From assembly GCA_000310025.1 (NCBI GenBank), contig FN649746.1:420544-484543 (forward strand): a DNA stretch of 64,000 nucleotides, in the 5' to 3' direction. The first letter of the stretch is position 1; every line of letters starts with the position of its first letter. The position numbers were made by a program, and so were the translations under genes. This DNA comes from Ectocarpus siliculosus. Its lineage: Eukaryota; Sar; Phaeophyceae; Ectocarpales; Ectocarpaceae. The notes under the pieces are model-generated. The model was not told the origin of the DNA and searched no databases. It saw nothing but the letters and a program-made list of their open reading frames with translations. This document shows positions 1-13,000 of this stretch, piece after piece.

Positions 1-1020
1 TGACTGACAAGTTCCACAACAGCGTATGCGATCATCATCTTCCCCTGGATGGGTTACAAACGTACGAAGCGGACGGGGTTAATTTGGTTTGCGGTTGTCA
101 CCATGGAAAACCTTCACCCTCGTCGTTCTTCAACCGTTGTGTAATGCGCCACCCGTGCCTCCGACGACAGATTCGTAAGAGCACGACGGTGCTCAATATT
201 GAGCAGCGTCTCCATGCGGCCCGTCGCAGGCCAAGACGGGGAAGGTATTTCGCAGGTGGGCGAAGCAAAACCGGGACTATGAATGTCTCGTGCATGTTTC
301 TAGTTAACTAATCTTATGAGGGGTACTTTCACATGCATGTATTCTCAAATAGCGTAAATACGTGGGATGTTTTGGCCAGTTGAAGGAGCGAAGGTCGGAA
401 GAACGTTGAGCGTGGTTCACGACGGCTTGGGGTCAGCGGCTAGGCTGCCATGCAGTGATTGTGCATACTGCCTATCGAGAGGCAACAAAAATATGTTAGC
501 CCTTGCCTTCGTGCGCGCCGAACGTATGGTGCTCACATTTGGTTGGCCCGTGCTCTCGAACATTGACAAGCAGGAGGCGGCCGATGTGAGCAAGCTTGCA
601 GACATGGACCAGAAGCCAGCTTTCCTAGAAACGGCAGACCTCGAACGGCTGGTGAAGAATCCCGATGTGAGCAATCGCGGCACACCGCTACCATGACTCC
701 ACAAGCGTTGTCGGCAGATCATGCACTGATAACCTATTTTCCTACGTTTGGATTGTAACTCTAGAGTTTAGGGTATGGTTCGCTTCCTTCCGCTCGCATT
801 GTGCGGAAACCAGCTCCCGGTTTAGGACGGTACACATCCTGAACCGAAGCGAGAACCGAAGCGTTGTGGGAAAATGAATTATTGAAAGCAAGAGGAATGT
901 AGCGGTAGCATACCCACGCAGTCAAAAGGGACAGCACACCGCCCGAAATCCACTTGGTCTATTGTCTCTCCCGTTGTTCAGGACGGAGACACCCTTTCGT
1001 TCGCATGTTGCTTCCCGCAG
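1..1020. other. No proven gene
   Basis: No recognisable domain is visible. The + strand at 484-694 stays open with polar, protein-like composition (ending in a motif like LERLVKNPDVSN) and could be an upstream exon of the gene at 1021. I see no convincing splice pair, so it is not called. The rest is AT-richer than the exon that follows. Confidence 0.4.
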
Positions 1021-3009
1021 GTCTACCTGGCCGAACTCATGAGACACTTTTTCCCAGGCAGAGACTTAGCTCCATCCCGCTTCCCCGGATCGCGAGGGGC
1101 AGCAGCCGATACGAGGACTGCCCCAGAACGGATCGCCCGCAGCATAGCCGGCGGAAGTGGAAAACGCCCGTCCGCGTCGGACAGCGTCAAGGTTAAGGGT
1201 AAGGGCGACAAAAAGAAACGTTTTCCACCCGCGGCGACGAACTTTTCTTCGACGATCGATGCCGCAAGGAGGGCGGCCATGCGAATGCACGCCCGGTCAC
1301 ATCGAAGCGAAGCCTCTCGATCTAGCTCAGATGGCGAAGGGAGCGGCGAAGGAGAAGACGTTGAAACAGGAGATAAAGAAGGCCACGATGACCTACACAT
1401 CGGCAACATGGAAGGATCGTTGGTAAGAATGGAGACTGCTCTTGAGGGACGCAGCTTGGGGGCGCTCCTGCTACGCGCTACTAGAGATAACAGGGAAGAC
1501 ATTGACACGAAACATGCCACCCAAGAACCGGCGGTCGCCGCAGGGAAAGGGGAAGAGGGGAAGGAGGAGGAGGGCACACAGGAGGAGAAACCCAGACCGC
1601 ACGCCCTTGAACCTGATGTCAATAACGTCAAGCAAGGGTCAGAGTCATCGGCGTCTCTAAACTCGAACGAAGACCGGAGTGGTACATCTACAAGGGCCGG
1701 TACCGCTGACCACAAGCCCGAGGAGAGAACACACCAATGGGGAGGGGCTGGTTCTGCCATCGACCAAAGCAGCGCCGGCCAAGACGCAGACACCTCATTC
1801 GTTGGGGACAACTATAGCACGGCCCAGATGCGACGAAAGGGCTGCGTAACCGTCTTCGTGCCGCATTCGCCCAGCCCCGGAGTGTGGGCCGCCAGCGTAG
1901 AGTACGACGGTGAACGCGACGTGGCGTGGGTCTTAGCCGAGGCTCTTCGGATGTACGCAACCGAACACAGTCCAGTGGCGCGGCACGCGGGGTTAGCACG
2001 CAGGCCTCGGCTTGTCGAGCGCTCTCCCACCCGATGGGGGCTGTTTCAAGGGAACAGCAAGGAGTCATGGGAACAGGGACCGGTTTTGTCCGCGGCGGCC
2101 CCCGTGCTCTCTGTGTTACGACCAGGGGAGGAGTTGGTAGTACTAGTAGAAGGGTTCGATCCTGCGGCCGCGTTTGCTAGACGACCATCGGTAGTGGCCC
2201 TGCCGCACGTTCGAAACGATGCAGCGCCAGGCGCCTCGACAAGGATCAAGGGTGACCGCGACGGATCACTTTCGTTGCCAACCCTACCTGTGGACGATGC
2301 TGCATCTATGCGCGAAGATGCCCTTTCTGATGGGTCGAGGGCACCCAGCGATGGCCCAAGGAGGTTCGCGGGTATCAGCGAGCCAGAGGCTGCCGATGCC
2401 TGCACCCGTGTGTCAGCGACACTCACCCGCGGTGGTGGTGATAGCCGTGGTGGCGCCGGCGACTCTCTCTCCGCCACGGGAGGCGACCAGGTGCCGGGAG
2501 CAGCTACACTTGTCGCGAACGGTCCTGCAATGTTCGAAGATATCAAAACCGGCGGGTACTACCGCGGTCGGAAGTCCCAAGAGCTCGGCGACGAAGACGC
2601 TAACGTGTATAGTAGTGACGATTCGCTCACGGACGAGGAAGACGAAGAGACACGTGACGACGACGATGACGGCGACGACGAGGGCTACTATCACTACCAA
2701 AACCCCTACTACGCGGCGGGTGATGCCGCACGTCGACCCATTGGGGGAAATGCCTCGTTGGGGCGAAACAGCCCTGCACAAAGCAGGCTAGTAACAGACG
2801 CCTCTGTCACGACTAGAGGAATAACGGAGAGGTGTGAAAACGACAATAGTGGGGGCGGAGGGTCACGATCACGGGGGCTGGGCAGCGTGGCTACTGGTGG
2901 AGAGCGCCGCGATGAGCGGCAGGCGGGAGATGGGTTTCCGCAGGATAGATCTCCGCCTCGTTCCTTGGTGGCACGCATGTACGCAGCTTGGGGGGAAGAC
3001 AACCGGTGA
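1021..3009 (+). CDS. Hypothetical disordered protein, large (probably last) exon
   Basis: Not recognised. A single open frame runs from the first ATG (1039) to TGA at 3007-3009, giving 656 residues. A good 3' splice site (CTTCCCGCAG) ends at 1020 and the frame stays open from it, so this is more likely an internal or last exon starting at 1021 than a single-exon gene. Residues 1-260 are charged and low in hydrophobics. Residues about 266-372 look like the only folded part: hydrophobic strands (VTVFVP, LVVLVEG) flank a helix (DVAWVLAEALRMYA), an order that would suit a small ubiquitin-like fold, but this is a guess. Residues about 525-550 form an acidic run of Glu and Asp. The exon is distinctly more GC-rich than its flanks. 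The final TGA overlaps a possible GTGACA donor, so the true C terminus could lie further downstream. Confidence 0.5.
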   Translation, partial: VYLAELMRHFFPGRDLAPSRFPGSRGAAADTRTAPERIARSIAGGSGKRPSASDSVKVKGKGDKKKRFPPAATNFSSTIDAARRAAMRMHARSHRSEASRSSSDGEGSGEGEDVETGDKEGHDDLHIGNMEGSLVRMETALEGRSLGALLLRATRDNREDIDTKHATQEPAVAAGKGEEGKEEEGTQEEKPRPHALEPDVNNVKQGSESSASLNSNEDRSGTSTRAGTADHKPEERTHQWGGAGSAIDQSSAGQDADTSFVGDNYSTAQMRRKGCVTVFVPHSPSPGVWAASVEYDGERDVAWVLAEALRMYATEHSPVARHAGLARRPRLVERSPTRWGLFQGNSKESWEQGPVLSAAAPVLSVLRPGEELVVLVEGFDPAAAFARRPSVVALPHVRNDAAPGASTRIKGDRDGSLSLPTLPVDDAASMREDALSDGSRAPSDGPRRFAGISEPEAADACTRVSATLTRGGGDSRGGAGDSLSATGGDQVPGAATLVANGPAMFEDIKTGGYYRGRKSQELGDEDANVYSSDDSLTDEEDEETRDDDDDGDDEGYYHYQNPYYAAGDAARRPIGGNASLGRNSPAQSRLVTDASVTTRGITERCENDNSGGGGSRSRGLGSVATGGERRDERQAGDGFPQDRSPPRSLVARMYAAWGEDNR

Positions 3010-4296
3010 CACCTCTTTCTTTGGCCGGGAGAAGGCAGCCGTGCTGTCCAACAATACCCGAGTTTGGTTTACGGGATTTTCAAGAATGCTCGTGTCGAGC
3101 ACCCCCGCGAATGGTGTGTTCTTGGTCGCAGAGGACACCAAACGAAGTGGGTATAGTCTACGCTTCTAACTACATTGACATTTTCCTAGCCTGACGTGTT
3201 CAACGTGTTCGAACCCAAATTCCCGAGGTCCTGGGTAACCAACGGCCCCGATTGGCAGCACTTGGCGTACTCACGTATATCGTTCACGAGACCAGCTTCA
3301 TAATAGGCCGCGGATGTAACAACCAGCCCCTCCTTACTCCGGACCAGAGATCAAAGGGTACATTACCACATCGGGTACTCTCGGCATATTTCTCGCCCGT
3401 GCCGCGGTGTGAATCGCAGGCAAGACGCGGAAACAGGAGAATGGGCAACTGCGTCGTCGTCGTGGGTACACAACGGCTGGCGCCTCAATTGCACAAATGG
3501 GCTCCCTCAACGTGGAGCGCGAACCTGAGGGGTCCCCTCTAACTCGCGCGCGCCCGCATGCTCCAAACCCTCCGAAAATGACCCAAGTCCCCAAATTAGA
3601 GACCCCTCCCCAATGGGACATTGAATCGACAAATGGTCCCCCATGGAGTCAACGGCCACCGCGTGGAGGAGGCCACGAAGTGCCAAACGTGCGCATCGGT
3701 ACACATCGGGCGGCAATGCTCTTCGCTACTCGCGATAAAACCAAGAATATTTAGTACACCTGGTTGAAGTATCCAATACGAGGCCAAGAGATCGGAGGGC
3801 TGACCACCGCAAATCAAGTCAAGCCCGGGAGTGGCCACCCCCGAAAACCAGCAAGCGACGACGGTTTCGCCCTACATAGATATTCAAAGTATGCAAATAA
3901 AAACGAGCACATTCTGAAGATCCAGCCTATCTTGGCGCCGTTCAGCACTATCTATATACATGAAACACGCGTAGTATGTAGGTTGTTCGCCCCCCTCTAC
4001 ATTGGTCTGCACGAGGGTGACAAGGTCAGCCGACATCTATCTATCAGTGCGGCCTCAAAATCCCTTGAACCCCCCCCGGCGTATCGCTCCGTTCCGGCGT
4101 TGTAGGGATGCGAGGTCAATGGTCTAACGACTACAGCATGCGTTTACATGAGTACACCCCCCAGGATATGTCGCCGGCAACTACACGGTACAATCGTCGC
4201 AGGAAGGAACATCATTGGCCAACTTATAAAGTGTCCCAAGAACTATTCGAAAAAACGCAGTCGTGTCCACACAAGGCACCCTGACACAACCTGAAC
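3010..4296. other. Intergenic, with one dispersed-repeat copy
   Basis: No coding signal seen. Positions about 4083-4165 hold a copy of a dispersed repeat, with further copies at 10205-10330 (-), 17369-17505 (-), 24890-24975 (+), 29003-29115 (-) and a partial one at 51243-51290. The recognisable core reads GTTGTAGGGATGCGAGGTC. Confidence 0.5.
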
Positions 4297-4977
4297 CTAA
4301 AACAAATGCCCCCCGTTTGTGACCTCCCGGTATATAACCAAACAGATCAATATCGACAGAAGCGCTATCGTCAAGTACAAGCAGATCTTCTGCCTCAAAG
4401 CCTTCTGTTCCATCTCCTTCAGGTGCAAACGCGCCTCATCCGTCATGCCTCGCATGTCCCCCAACTGAGGCGAAAACACAACAGAGGAAACGAGCGGAAT
4501 AAACTCGCGGGAAAAAAAAACACTTTCCTTGCGCACGCAATCGCACCTCTCGGGGGTGAATTAAACGCAACAAGTCTACGTTCCCATCCATGTCTGGATC
4601 CGGCGAAGCAGAACGTGCCCCGCCGGTAAAATAATGTAGCACCCACACGTGTGATAAGAGCGTGTGGTTTGGACACGACAGTAAATATGGTAAAAAACAC
4701 TGTGCCAGGATGTACAAGTCGGTGTTTGTACAATCCGCATTTACAAGGAAATTGGATGGAAACCATTCGGAAACGCAAACAGTTAACCCCCCCCCTTGCC
4801 CCGACAGGTCTGCCTCCGGACGAGTACGGACGACACGGCTACCACCACCCCAACTTGCGTCATTCTTCGGAAGACAAGGTAGGTTCTCACCCTCTGTTGT
4901 GCCGACTCCAGCGTCTCTCGCTGCCCGAATAATCTTGCCATCACGTCGTCCGCCATGTTGGAAGTTTCGTTTTGCAC
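4297..4977 (-). CDS. Tail-anchored SNARE (Vti1-like Qb type), C-terminal exons
   Basis: Two exons fit exactly: 4977-4891 (29 codons) and 4464-4297 with TAG. They are joined by a 426-bp GT-AG intron (donor GGGTGAGA, acceptor TTTTCGCCTCAG), phase 0 on both sides. The spliced product reads as a SNARE coiled coil. It has heptad-spaced hydrophobics, the zero-layer glutamine in the motif FGQRETLESAQQR, a juxtamembrane basic patch (KALRQK), one transmembrane helix (about 19 residues, ICLYLTIALLSILICLVIY) and a 9-residue lumenal tail. A single C-terminal anchor and QRETLE around the zero layer are typical of Vti1-like Qb SNAREs, which act in Golgi-endosome-vacuole fusion; a membrin or other Q-SNARE is not excluded. 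The upstream acceptor (AAAAAG at 4978) has a weak pyrimidine tract, and the N-terminal regulatory exons beyond 4977 were not found. Confidence 0.7.
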
Positions 4978-7900
4978 CTTTTTGTTTTTCATCACGGGCG
5001 TGCAGGGGCGACCGAAGGACCAACAAGAGTATTGCATGGTCGCGTAAAAATTCCCAAGGCAAGCACCGCAAGAGGGACGGACGGAGACGAACCCTTCTGT
5101 GTGACCACGGACTGAAGCCCCTACACGGCAGAAAGGCTGTGAGTGGTGTGAGCGCTGATGATGTATAAAAAAAAATCGTGCAACGATACAGTAGGTCGAG
5201 AATGCGCCCAGTATCATCAGTACAACACAGCAAGACGCAGTCACATTCCCACTCGGAAGAAGTGCAAAGGGGCACGTTGCTCGGGGTAGGCGACCACCAC
5301 CACGACCAGGAGGTGCGAAACAGGAGTGAGATCACGGGGGAACTCCTCACGTAAGGCTGCCTCGTTCGCGGAATACCAGTTGCAGCAGCGCTCTCTTTTT
5401 TTTCAATGCACCATTAACCATATGTAAACCGAGCGTGATGCGCCCTCCTCAGGAACAAATTAGACGGACCCTCGCAAAACTTGAAAACATGTTGTTTGCA
5501 GGGAGACATACTTACTACGGCCGCGAGGAGGCCGCCTGGAGCGGAGGAAATTGTTCGAAGAGCAGCCACCAAGACGGGAAATGCCCGCACACATTTTTCC
5601 ACGGAGCTGTTACTGGCGGCGCATGATTAGGGAACCTTAGTTGTCTTCATGGTCCTCTTTCACATTCAATTTTCTAAAAAATAACAACCGACGAAGGAAA
5701 AGGTTGGGTGCCAAACCTAATACCTATCGCTGTAGGCAGTACGCCGGCTAGGGCTCTATCAGGATTAAGCGCGGTCAACACGTCATCGCTGAGGCAAAGG
5801 ATTGTTGTTGGTGGTCGTGTTGCTGCGCTTCGTTTTTGTTTTTGTTATTGTTATTCTGTTCTGATTGTTATTGTTTAAGTCATCTTCCGCTCGGTGTCGC
5901 CGAAGCTCCATACCAAGGACTCCCACGACACCTCTTCTGCGATACACTGCTGTATATGCCGTGTTTTTTCGTTTTCTTGAGTGTACTGACACTCGTGTAT
6001 AGTGACGTGTTTGCGCAAAACAAAATTTGGCTCATAACGACCGTTCGGGGTATTTAAAGTTCCTCCGAAGCAAATCTTGCCAACATTTGTCGCTAAATAT
6101 GGCCAGATACAAAAATCTGCAAGCAAACTTTGCAAAGTGGCGAACAGACCAACGACCACCTCGAACGGATACCCCGAGCATCTGTATCCCCCGCACACCG
6201 CATATACATCCAGGCCAGCTATAAAATAAACAGCAGAGGCCGAGCCTATTCGACCTGCACCGCACGGTCGTGGGTATAGAGTCATGTGCCATGTGCTCCC
6301 ACATAGATAGCGGGTTGTGTTATTACGTGTGGGTCCAAGCATACGAGCTGCTCGCTGAGAGATCGGCAGAGCGGAGATCACACAGCTTGCTGCACACACA
6401 CATGCACATACATACACACATATACCGACCGTCAGACAGTCGGGAGCTTCCGGTCGCATGGCTCACGCCCTTGGACAAGCAGATCGACAGAAACCTCTGA
6501 GGGCTTGAGGGTCTACTACTTCTGTGCGTTCTCACAGGACGCGGTTGCTCACGATCGGTTCAGGTCTTGCTTACTGCGCCTCTGCTGCCGGCTTGCGTTT
6601 GTTGCGTCTTTCTTGCACTCATCTTGCGTGGTTGCAGTCAGTATCATCCTGGTGAGACTGCTCACTCCGTGTCGGGGAAGTTCGGCAGGCTTGAGATCAT
6701 TGACTGTGGCGGGTTAGATGTGCGCCTTCCGCACCTATCTGTCTGTCCCGCTTTATTACGCTGTGCAGGTTGATGTTCTGTGGCGGGCGATGTGCTCGTT
6801 GGGCTCGATACACTTGCTGTGAGTTTACAGCACATTCAACATTCGATGCGTCTTGACGATGTGCGTGTCCGCGTCCGCAAAAGTGTTAATTTCTATCTGC
6901 GCACGGTGGAAAGACTTCATATTTTTGTAAACCAGCATCAAAATAGTAAAATTTTTGCTTCCTGCGCAAACACGTCAGTCTGCGCGATTTTTTTCGTTTT
7001 GTTGAGTGTACTGCTGTACAGGATTATTGCGGGAACATTCTTTGGCACTGTTTTCGAAAAAATTAAAAGCGCAGGTAACTGGGCCCGAGAGGTAGGTGGA
7101 GGGCTAATTCTAATTGGGGGCGACGCAACGTGAATGGGGACGGGGGCACCCAGCAACCGCATCGAGAGAGCAAGTGCTGAGTGCTCTCGAAAGCGCGGCG
7201 TGAAGAACACAAGCGAGGGAGGGTGAGAGGGAGGGCGGTCAAATAGAGTCAGTCCGCCTTTGTAGTGTTAGTGTAGGCCACCCCCGATCAATGACTCATC
7301 GCAGCCAGTTTCTACCTACCCCTGCACGCCCTTGCATTTCCAATCCGAGATCATTCAGAAGGACTCCTCTGTGGTGGTTGCCATTCTACTCCAACAAGGC
7401 TAGTCTTCCGTTCCCTCCGTGCATACTCCGCCGTATATACCTGTGGGACGTCGTTGCGCGCAAAGAGACGAAACACTGATTCAAAACTCACCGCCAAAGA
7501 GTCATCGAGTAATCTCCTGCTCTGAGCTGAGCTTGGGGTTGTCGTCGTCGAGCCGTACATGGCCACTCAGTATTTATCTCTCTCTCTCCGCCTCTCCCTA
7601 CGCGCTGTGCGAGACAGACACAAGCGCATGTGTGCTGGGCGTACTGGCGTGTAGAGCTCATAGGGTCTCCGCCAACCATACAAGCAAGGGGGTGAGATAT
7701 GATGTGTATCCTCTGCGATGCCCCCCGAGAGAGAGAGCCAGAGGCACACACACATCCAGCAGCCACACAGCCACGCAGCCAGGAAGGGGAGAGAGAGAGA
7801 GCGGAGAAATCAAATACCATGAGGGACCGATCAATGTGAGTGAGTGTGTCACGGTGGAGTAGTCGCGAAAAGCGCTTCAAATTGTGCAAGGAGGATACAA

Positions 7901-10043
7901 CTTTTTTTTTTTTCCAAGCATGATAATGGGGACCGCCGCCACGCGGCCTGTACTCGCAGACATTGGCTGTTGGGGCGTTTAGGTGGTGGCAGCCGGCGGG
8001 TGTGTCTAGCCACGTGCGATGTGATCACGACTTGGCTGTGGCACTCGATGGTGAAGATGTCGAAGTTGGTGTGTTCATCTTTCATTTCTCCGTTTCATTA
8101 GCTGTTGGCTACATACCAGAGGAGGTGGCAAGTGTAAGTGTTGCAAGCAAGACACTCCAACTTGTTGAGAGAGGACACTTCTTTTGTTCTCGTTGTTCTC
8201 GTTGGCCTATGCATGCATGGGTTTGTGGGACGTATGCATGGATTTGCGGAACAACCTTGGCGGACATGCGGACGTTGACTTGGCGGTGGTATGCCACGAA
8301 CAGGTAATAAAGCAGTCGGCAGTCCAATATTTCAATCTGCAAAAGTTGAGGATAGACTCGTTGAAATATCCCGCGATCTGAAGGCACGTGACCGAAGATC
8401 CTTCATTTTCCAGAGAGATATGTACTGCTGCAGACTCCGTGTGTGTTAAACGACATCTATCTGTGAGTCTCCCCTCTGTCTCTCCCTGAGCAAGTGCTCG
8501 CACCCCCGATGTCGATGTACTCTCCGTGCTCTCCGGCCAAAGCGTTAAAGCCTGCAGGAGTGTTGCCATGTAGACGCTGCAGAGGAATAGCCAAGGTTTG
8601 TCCCGGTATCGGTTTTCCACCGTCCAAAAGCCCGTTCTGCCTCGCGGGAGACGGGGATACTTGTGTGTGTACTGTAGACCTACCATGCAAGTTATACCTC
8701 ACGTTGCATGAGATGTCGCACCCCCTGGACCGATTTTCAAATCTCGATTACTTGGCAGGAAAACAGCAATAGTGGTGCAGGAAATGGCGGCATTGGAACT
8801 GTCTCGTCGAGAGCTTTCCGAAATGTATGCATACACCATACTTTATTTCGGCATCCTCTTCGTCGTGGAAAAACGCAAATGCGAACCAAACCAAGTTACC
8901 GTCCGTTCATCACCTCTTACAGCCCCCCCCCTCGGTCTATTATCGGATGGTGTGTGCGGTGACAACGTGTGTGGCGCGCTTCGAAATGACAGGAGGGTAG
9001 CCAAGTGCGCCACGCTCCCCAGCAACACGGCGCAGAGGGTGAGTGAGAGCATCAATCAGACAGAGGTACTTAGCCGGCTTTCAGGAGTTCTCAACTTGTA
9101 TGTGCTCTGTCAGACATGATAACATGTGAGCCACAGCAGGAGCAGCAGCAGCAGCAGCAGCAGCGTGTGCTTCAGCAGTAAAGCTCTTTCGCAGTTGCGG
9201 TGTAAGCACACCCGCGTTTGATGCCTGGTATCACCGCCTGGTGACGGAATATCCAGCAGCCTCGGCGAGAATATTAAGCTTGTTTTTGGTAGGGGGTACT
9301 TGGTGGGGTTTTAAGGGGTAGGGATACGCAAAACCGCACTCTATTTCATTAATTGATAATATTGTCCTGGCGAAGGTGATCCTGAATCTCGTGTCTTGGT
9401 CCCGCCTCAACGCATGAGTTTTCGACGCCTCCCTGTGTTGGAAAACCCCACGCCGAAGGGATGTTCCGGAAAATCATGAAGAAAATTTACCATTTTGGGG
9501 GAAAGGCACTCCGACCGTCGCCGAGAGAACGAGGAATCCGATATCATTGTCTCAATTGTGACATGGAGTCTCCCTCGTATGCAAAAGCCTGTGCAAGGGA
9601 TTTAATACCTGCGGTCGAGGCCTACACCAATCAAGTATCCTCATACCCCATCCGTCGATGTCGCATCATGTGGTGGTGCCGGTCTCTAGCCACGAGTGGT
9701 TTTCTGTTTTCGGCTCATCTACACCATCAGTTTGTAGCCGAAAATGCGGCGTATCTGTTGTTTGGACTCGCTGATTTGGGTGTTCTTTTTGTCTCGTTTT
9801 GTTTTTTCGGCGTTTGTTGCCCCGCCATTCTTCTTCATTTCTTTCTGCCCCTTGAGACGTTTCAGCGCGGCGCCTTCGTTTTGTATAGCACGCCGACAGC
9901 ACGCAGCTACCGCTGGGTCGGCTCGTCTCCCTCCCCAATTGGCCGTTTCTTTCGTACGATGATAAGGCCCGACGATGTACATGTACAATAACAACCCGTC
10001 TTGTATCCACTGACCAAAGCCATGTGCTTGACTGTTCTCACAG
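4978..10043. other. Long stretch with no proven exon
   Basis: It should contain the N-terminal exons of the SNARE (- strand) and the first exons of the ADD-SET gene (+ strand), but I could not fix either. Visible content: CT-rich sequence near 7575-7605, GA/CA-rich sequence near 7725-7805, a MITE-like core near 8790-8830 (TCTCGTCGAGAGCTTTCC), and an AGC/CAG trinucleotide run at 9139-9165. Open frames at 9461-9991 (+) and 6780-7133 (+) have no recognisable domain. Confidence 0.4.
9139..9165. repeat. (AGC)n microsatellite
   Basis: About nine AGC units in non-coding sequence upstream of the ADD-SET gene. Confidence 0.85.
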
Positions 10044-13000
10044 TATCACGAGCAGCAGGCGGAAGAGCATTTGGAGCTGGCGGCCCGGGGGAGATTGAGG
10101 TGCTTCGCATGCGGAGAAAGGCGAGTGCACTTCTCATTTACTCTTTGCTGTGTTTCGCTTTCGCCCTGCGCTGCCGAGGGGGGGGGGGGGGGGGGGGGTA
10201 CTCATAGTCGTGCATGCCGTAGTCGTTAGACCATTGACCTCGCATCCCTACAAAGCCGGGACGGAGCACGCCGGGTCCTCACCGGACCAGGCTCTAACAT
10301 CACCAAGCGCGAAGCCCCGTGAGGCGACGAGAGGGGAGGGGGGGGGTGTCACGGCGTGCTTTCGTTGCCTTGCTAATGTTTTCTTTCGTTTTCTCTCTCG
10401 CAGGGAGCTCGAATCATGGCCAGAAAGGCGATGATGCCGTCCTGTACACCGGTTGTTATTAATTGCTGTACCTTTTGTCATCGAACTCTGTGCCGTATAT
10501 TGTCGAACGTTGCACTGCAGGTCGCGGCCTTTACCACCTGTTGCCCGTGTCACGATCTTACATTACTTGCCTTATTCGTCTCAAGCTGTATCGTCCATTG
10601 GCCCCTCCGCAGCTGTCTGTTTACCTCGTTTTGTTGCAAGCTACAGTACCCCTTTTACGGCAGCACTAACCAACCCTGTCGTTCCACAGTCCCAGTCGCG
10701 CCTTTTGGTACCCTTACCCATTAGTCGCACCCCGCCGCCCGTGTGTCTCTGTGTGTGGTGCCTGCTGTTCCATGTTTTTTTCCGTGGAACGCAGCCAACC
10801 CCACAACCAGGTGAGGTGCCACCCGAAGCTGTTCGTGCACGTCTGCTCCCACTGCCACGACGTGTACCACCAGGGGGAGTTTGATGTCGCAGACGGTGAG
10901 GAGCGAGACAATGGGTTGGGTTACAGCAATGAGCGACTCCTTCTTGGTTGCAGTTCCAGCCGCAAAAAACTGTTCTTTTTTGCAAACGCCTGCTGTATTG
11001 TGCACAATTGAACACTTCCCGCAACATGCATTAGTTGTTGTTTTTTGTTCTTTTTTTTTGTTTACTTTCAAGATGGCTTGTGGTTTCTCCACGTGGCAAA
11101 GAGAGTGCTGGTGGTATCTCCGGTATCTCCACATTCTCCGTCAGATGAAGATGAGGGGGGCATGGTCACAAGTTATCTCCAAATATCTCTCCTGGTGATT
11201 GTATTGCAAGACGCATATACCTACGTACCTTTGTTTCGGTTTGTCGTTTCTTGTTGTGGCGCTTTCGTGCTCGAGACCGATCGATGTCTCGGGGTTCGTC
11301 GTCGCGAAAGACAGCCAAGCATGAAAGAGCACAGGCGTACGTCTACAGTTAGCCTCTGGTAGTACTTTTGACCGAGGGCGAGGTTCTTAGTTCCTAGGGT
11401 TATGCTAGAATTGGTTGCTATTATATCTAGGTTTTTGTGTAGGGGTTGGGTGAGGTTCTTAGTTCCTAGGGCCATGCTAGGAATGGTTGCTATTATATCT
11501 AGGTTTTTGTGGAGGAGTTCTTGGGTGACCTCACAAATAGGTGCTTAAAAGTTCTTCGATTTTGAGTGTTTCGAGGCTTTATCAATTTCTTCGCTGCCAA
11601 GTTTTGACGTGCGAGCGCCGACTACTGTAGGCACGTTTGTTTGTGTCTTTAGTTTATTGCACCTCGTCCGTTTTAGCGAATGAGAGGGATCACCAGATGC
11701 CGCACACGCCACAATAGCACCCTTCCTATCATACGATGCGGTACAAGCTGGAGACAGCAGGGTTTCATCGGTCTCGCAATTCCCAAAACTCGTCGCTAGA
11801 TCGAGCTTCTTTTTTCCCTTTTTCCTCAGCTAATAGTTGCAAACGCCACGCTGGTTTTGGGCACGTATGGTTGGACACCCATCTACTCACATCTGCGAGC
11901 CCCCTCCCCCCTTGATGAATGTTTCACCCCCCGCGTTTTTCTGCTACACGTTTTTCTGCTACACGCAGACGGGCGCGAGATGTACTGCCGGATGTGTGGA
12001 GATGGCGGAGAGCTTACTTCGTGCGACGAGCGCCAGGCGGGCACCAGAAGGCCGTGTCCATTCTCGTTTTGCCTGGCGTGCATCGAGCGAAACTTCGGCT
12101 ACGAACATGTGCGTGTGTGTGTATTTACTATTTAGCATGTAACGGCGGCGAATCGGAAAATGGGTGCGGCGATTGCCGCCTCCTACTCCCGAACATCAAA
12201 TTGAGTCACAACAAACTAGTCACCACACTAAAGAGAATGACCGCTTTGAGAAGAAAACAATTTCTGCGAAAAATTCCCTGTCGTCGTCCATTCCGCGCAT
12301 CAACGCGCCGTCGCACCATCTTCAGCGCGTCCCACTTGGTAGTTGTTTCACACCACCTAATTAGTCTATCCTGACAATTTTGTGACTCCCACCAAGCTCC
12401 CACACTGTCAACTTTGAGGATAACTCTTCTCCCCCCCCCCCCCATCCGGTCTTTGAATACAAAATAAACAACGTTTTTTCCGGGCCTACAGCAGTATGTA
12501 CGAAGATGCCTGTCCGTGCCAAGACCAGCATCCTTTTACGGTACATGGACCAATGCTTTGAGTAGGGTATATTATGTTTTGGGGGGCAATGGGTGATAGC
12601 CTCTTGAGGCTTTCTCTTGAAGAGCACACGCAAGACTTGTTATGTGTAAACTAGTGGATGGATAAAGTGCAGATGGACCCAACGGTCATGCGGTCGCAAA
12701 ACACTACCCACATCCCAATATATGCCCCAATTTTTAATGGTTGCCATCCAGCATATCCTTCGTAGTCCAATGGTTAGGATATATCGCTCTCACCGATGAG
12801 ACCCGGGTTCAATTCCCGGCGAGGGAGTTTCTTTTTCGTCGTTTCCATGCATGCTGTAACATATTGTATGTTTCTGCCATTTTCTTCAGGGCTTTCTTCG
12901 TGAATTTCTCCGCGGTAATTTTACTGCGGTAAAACCACGGTAATTACCGTTCCCCGTGATCCCGTGAAAAATTATATTTACCGTTAACGCCCAAACCGGT

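Noticed and set aside
4436..5350. 304-codon - strand open frame over the SNARE locus
   Set aside because: It is in a different frame from the SNARE exons, has no domain, and would read through the splice sites that join the coiled coil to its anchor.
8255..8312. Possible upstream exon of the ADD-SET gene ending in CHEQ|GTAATA
   Set aside because: The donor and phase would fit, but there is no acceptor or domain evidence, so it was not added.
10690..10794. VCGACC as the first zinc pair of the ADD finger, with the exon starting at 10690
   Set aside because: The CFACG exon at 10044-10120 fits the ADD pattern and spacing better and joins in phase at 10795; the region before 10795 then serves as the intron end.
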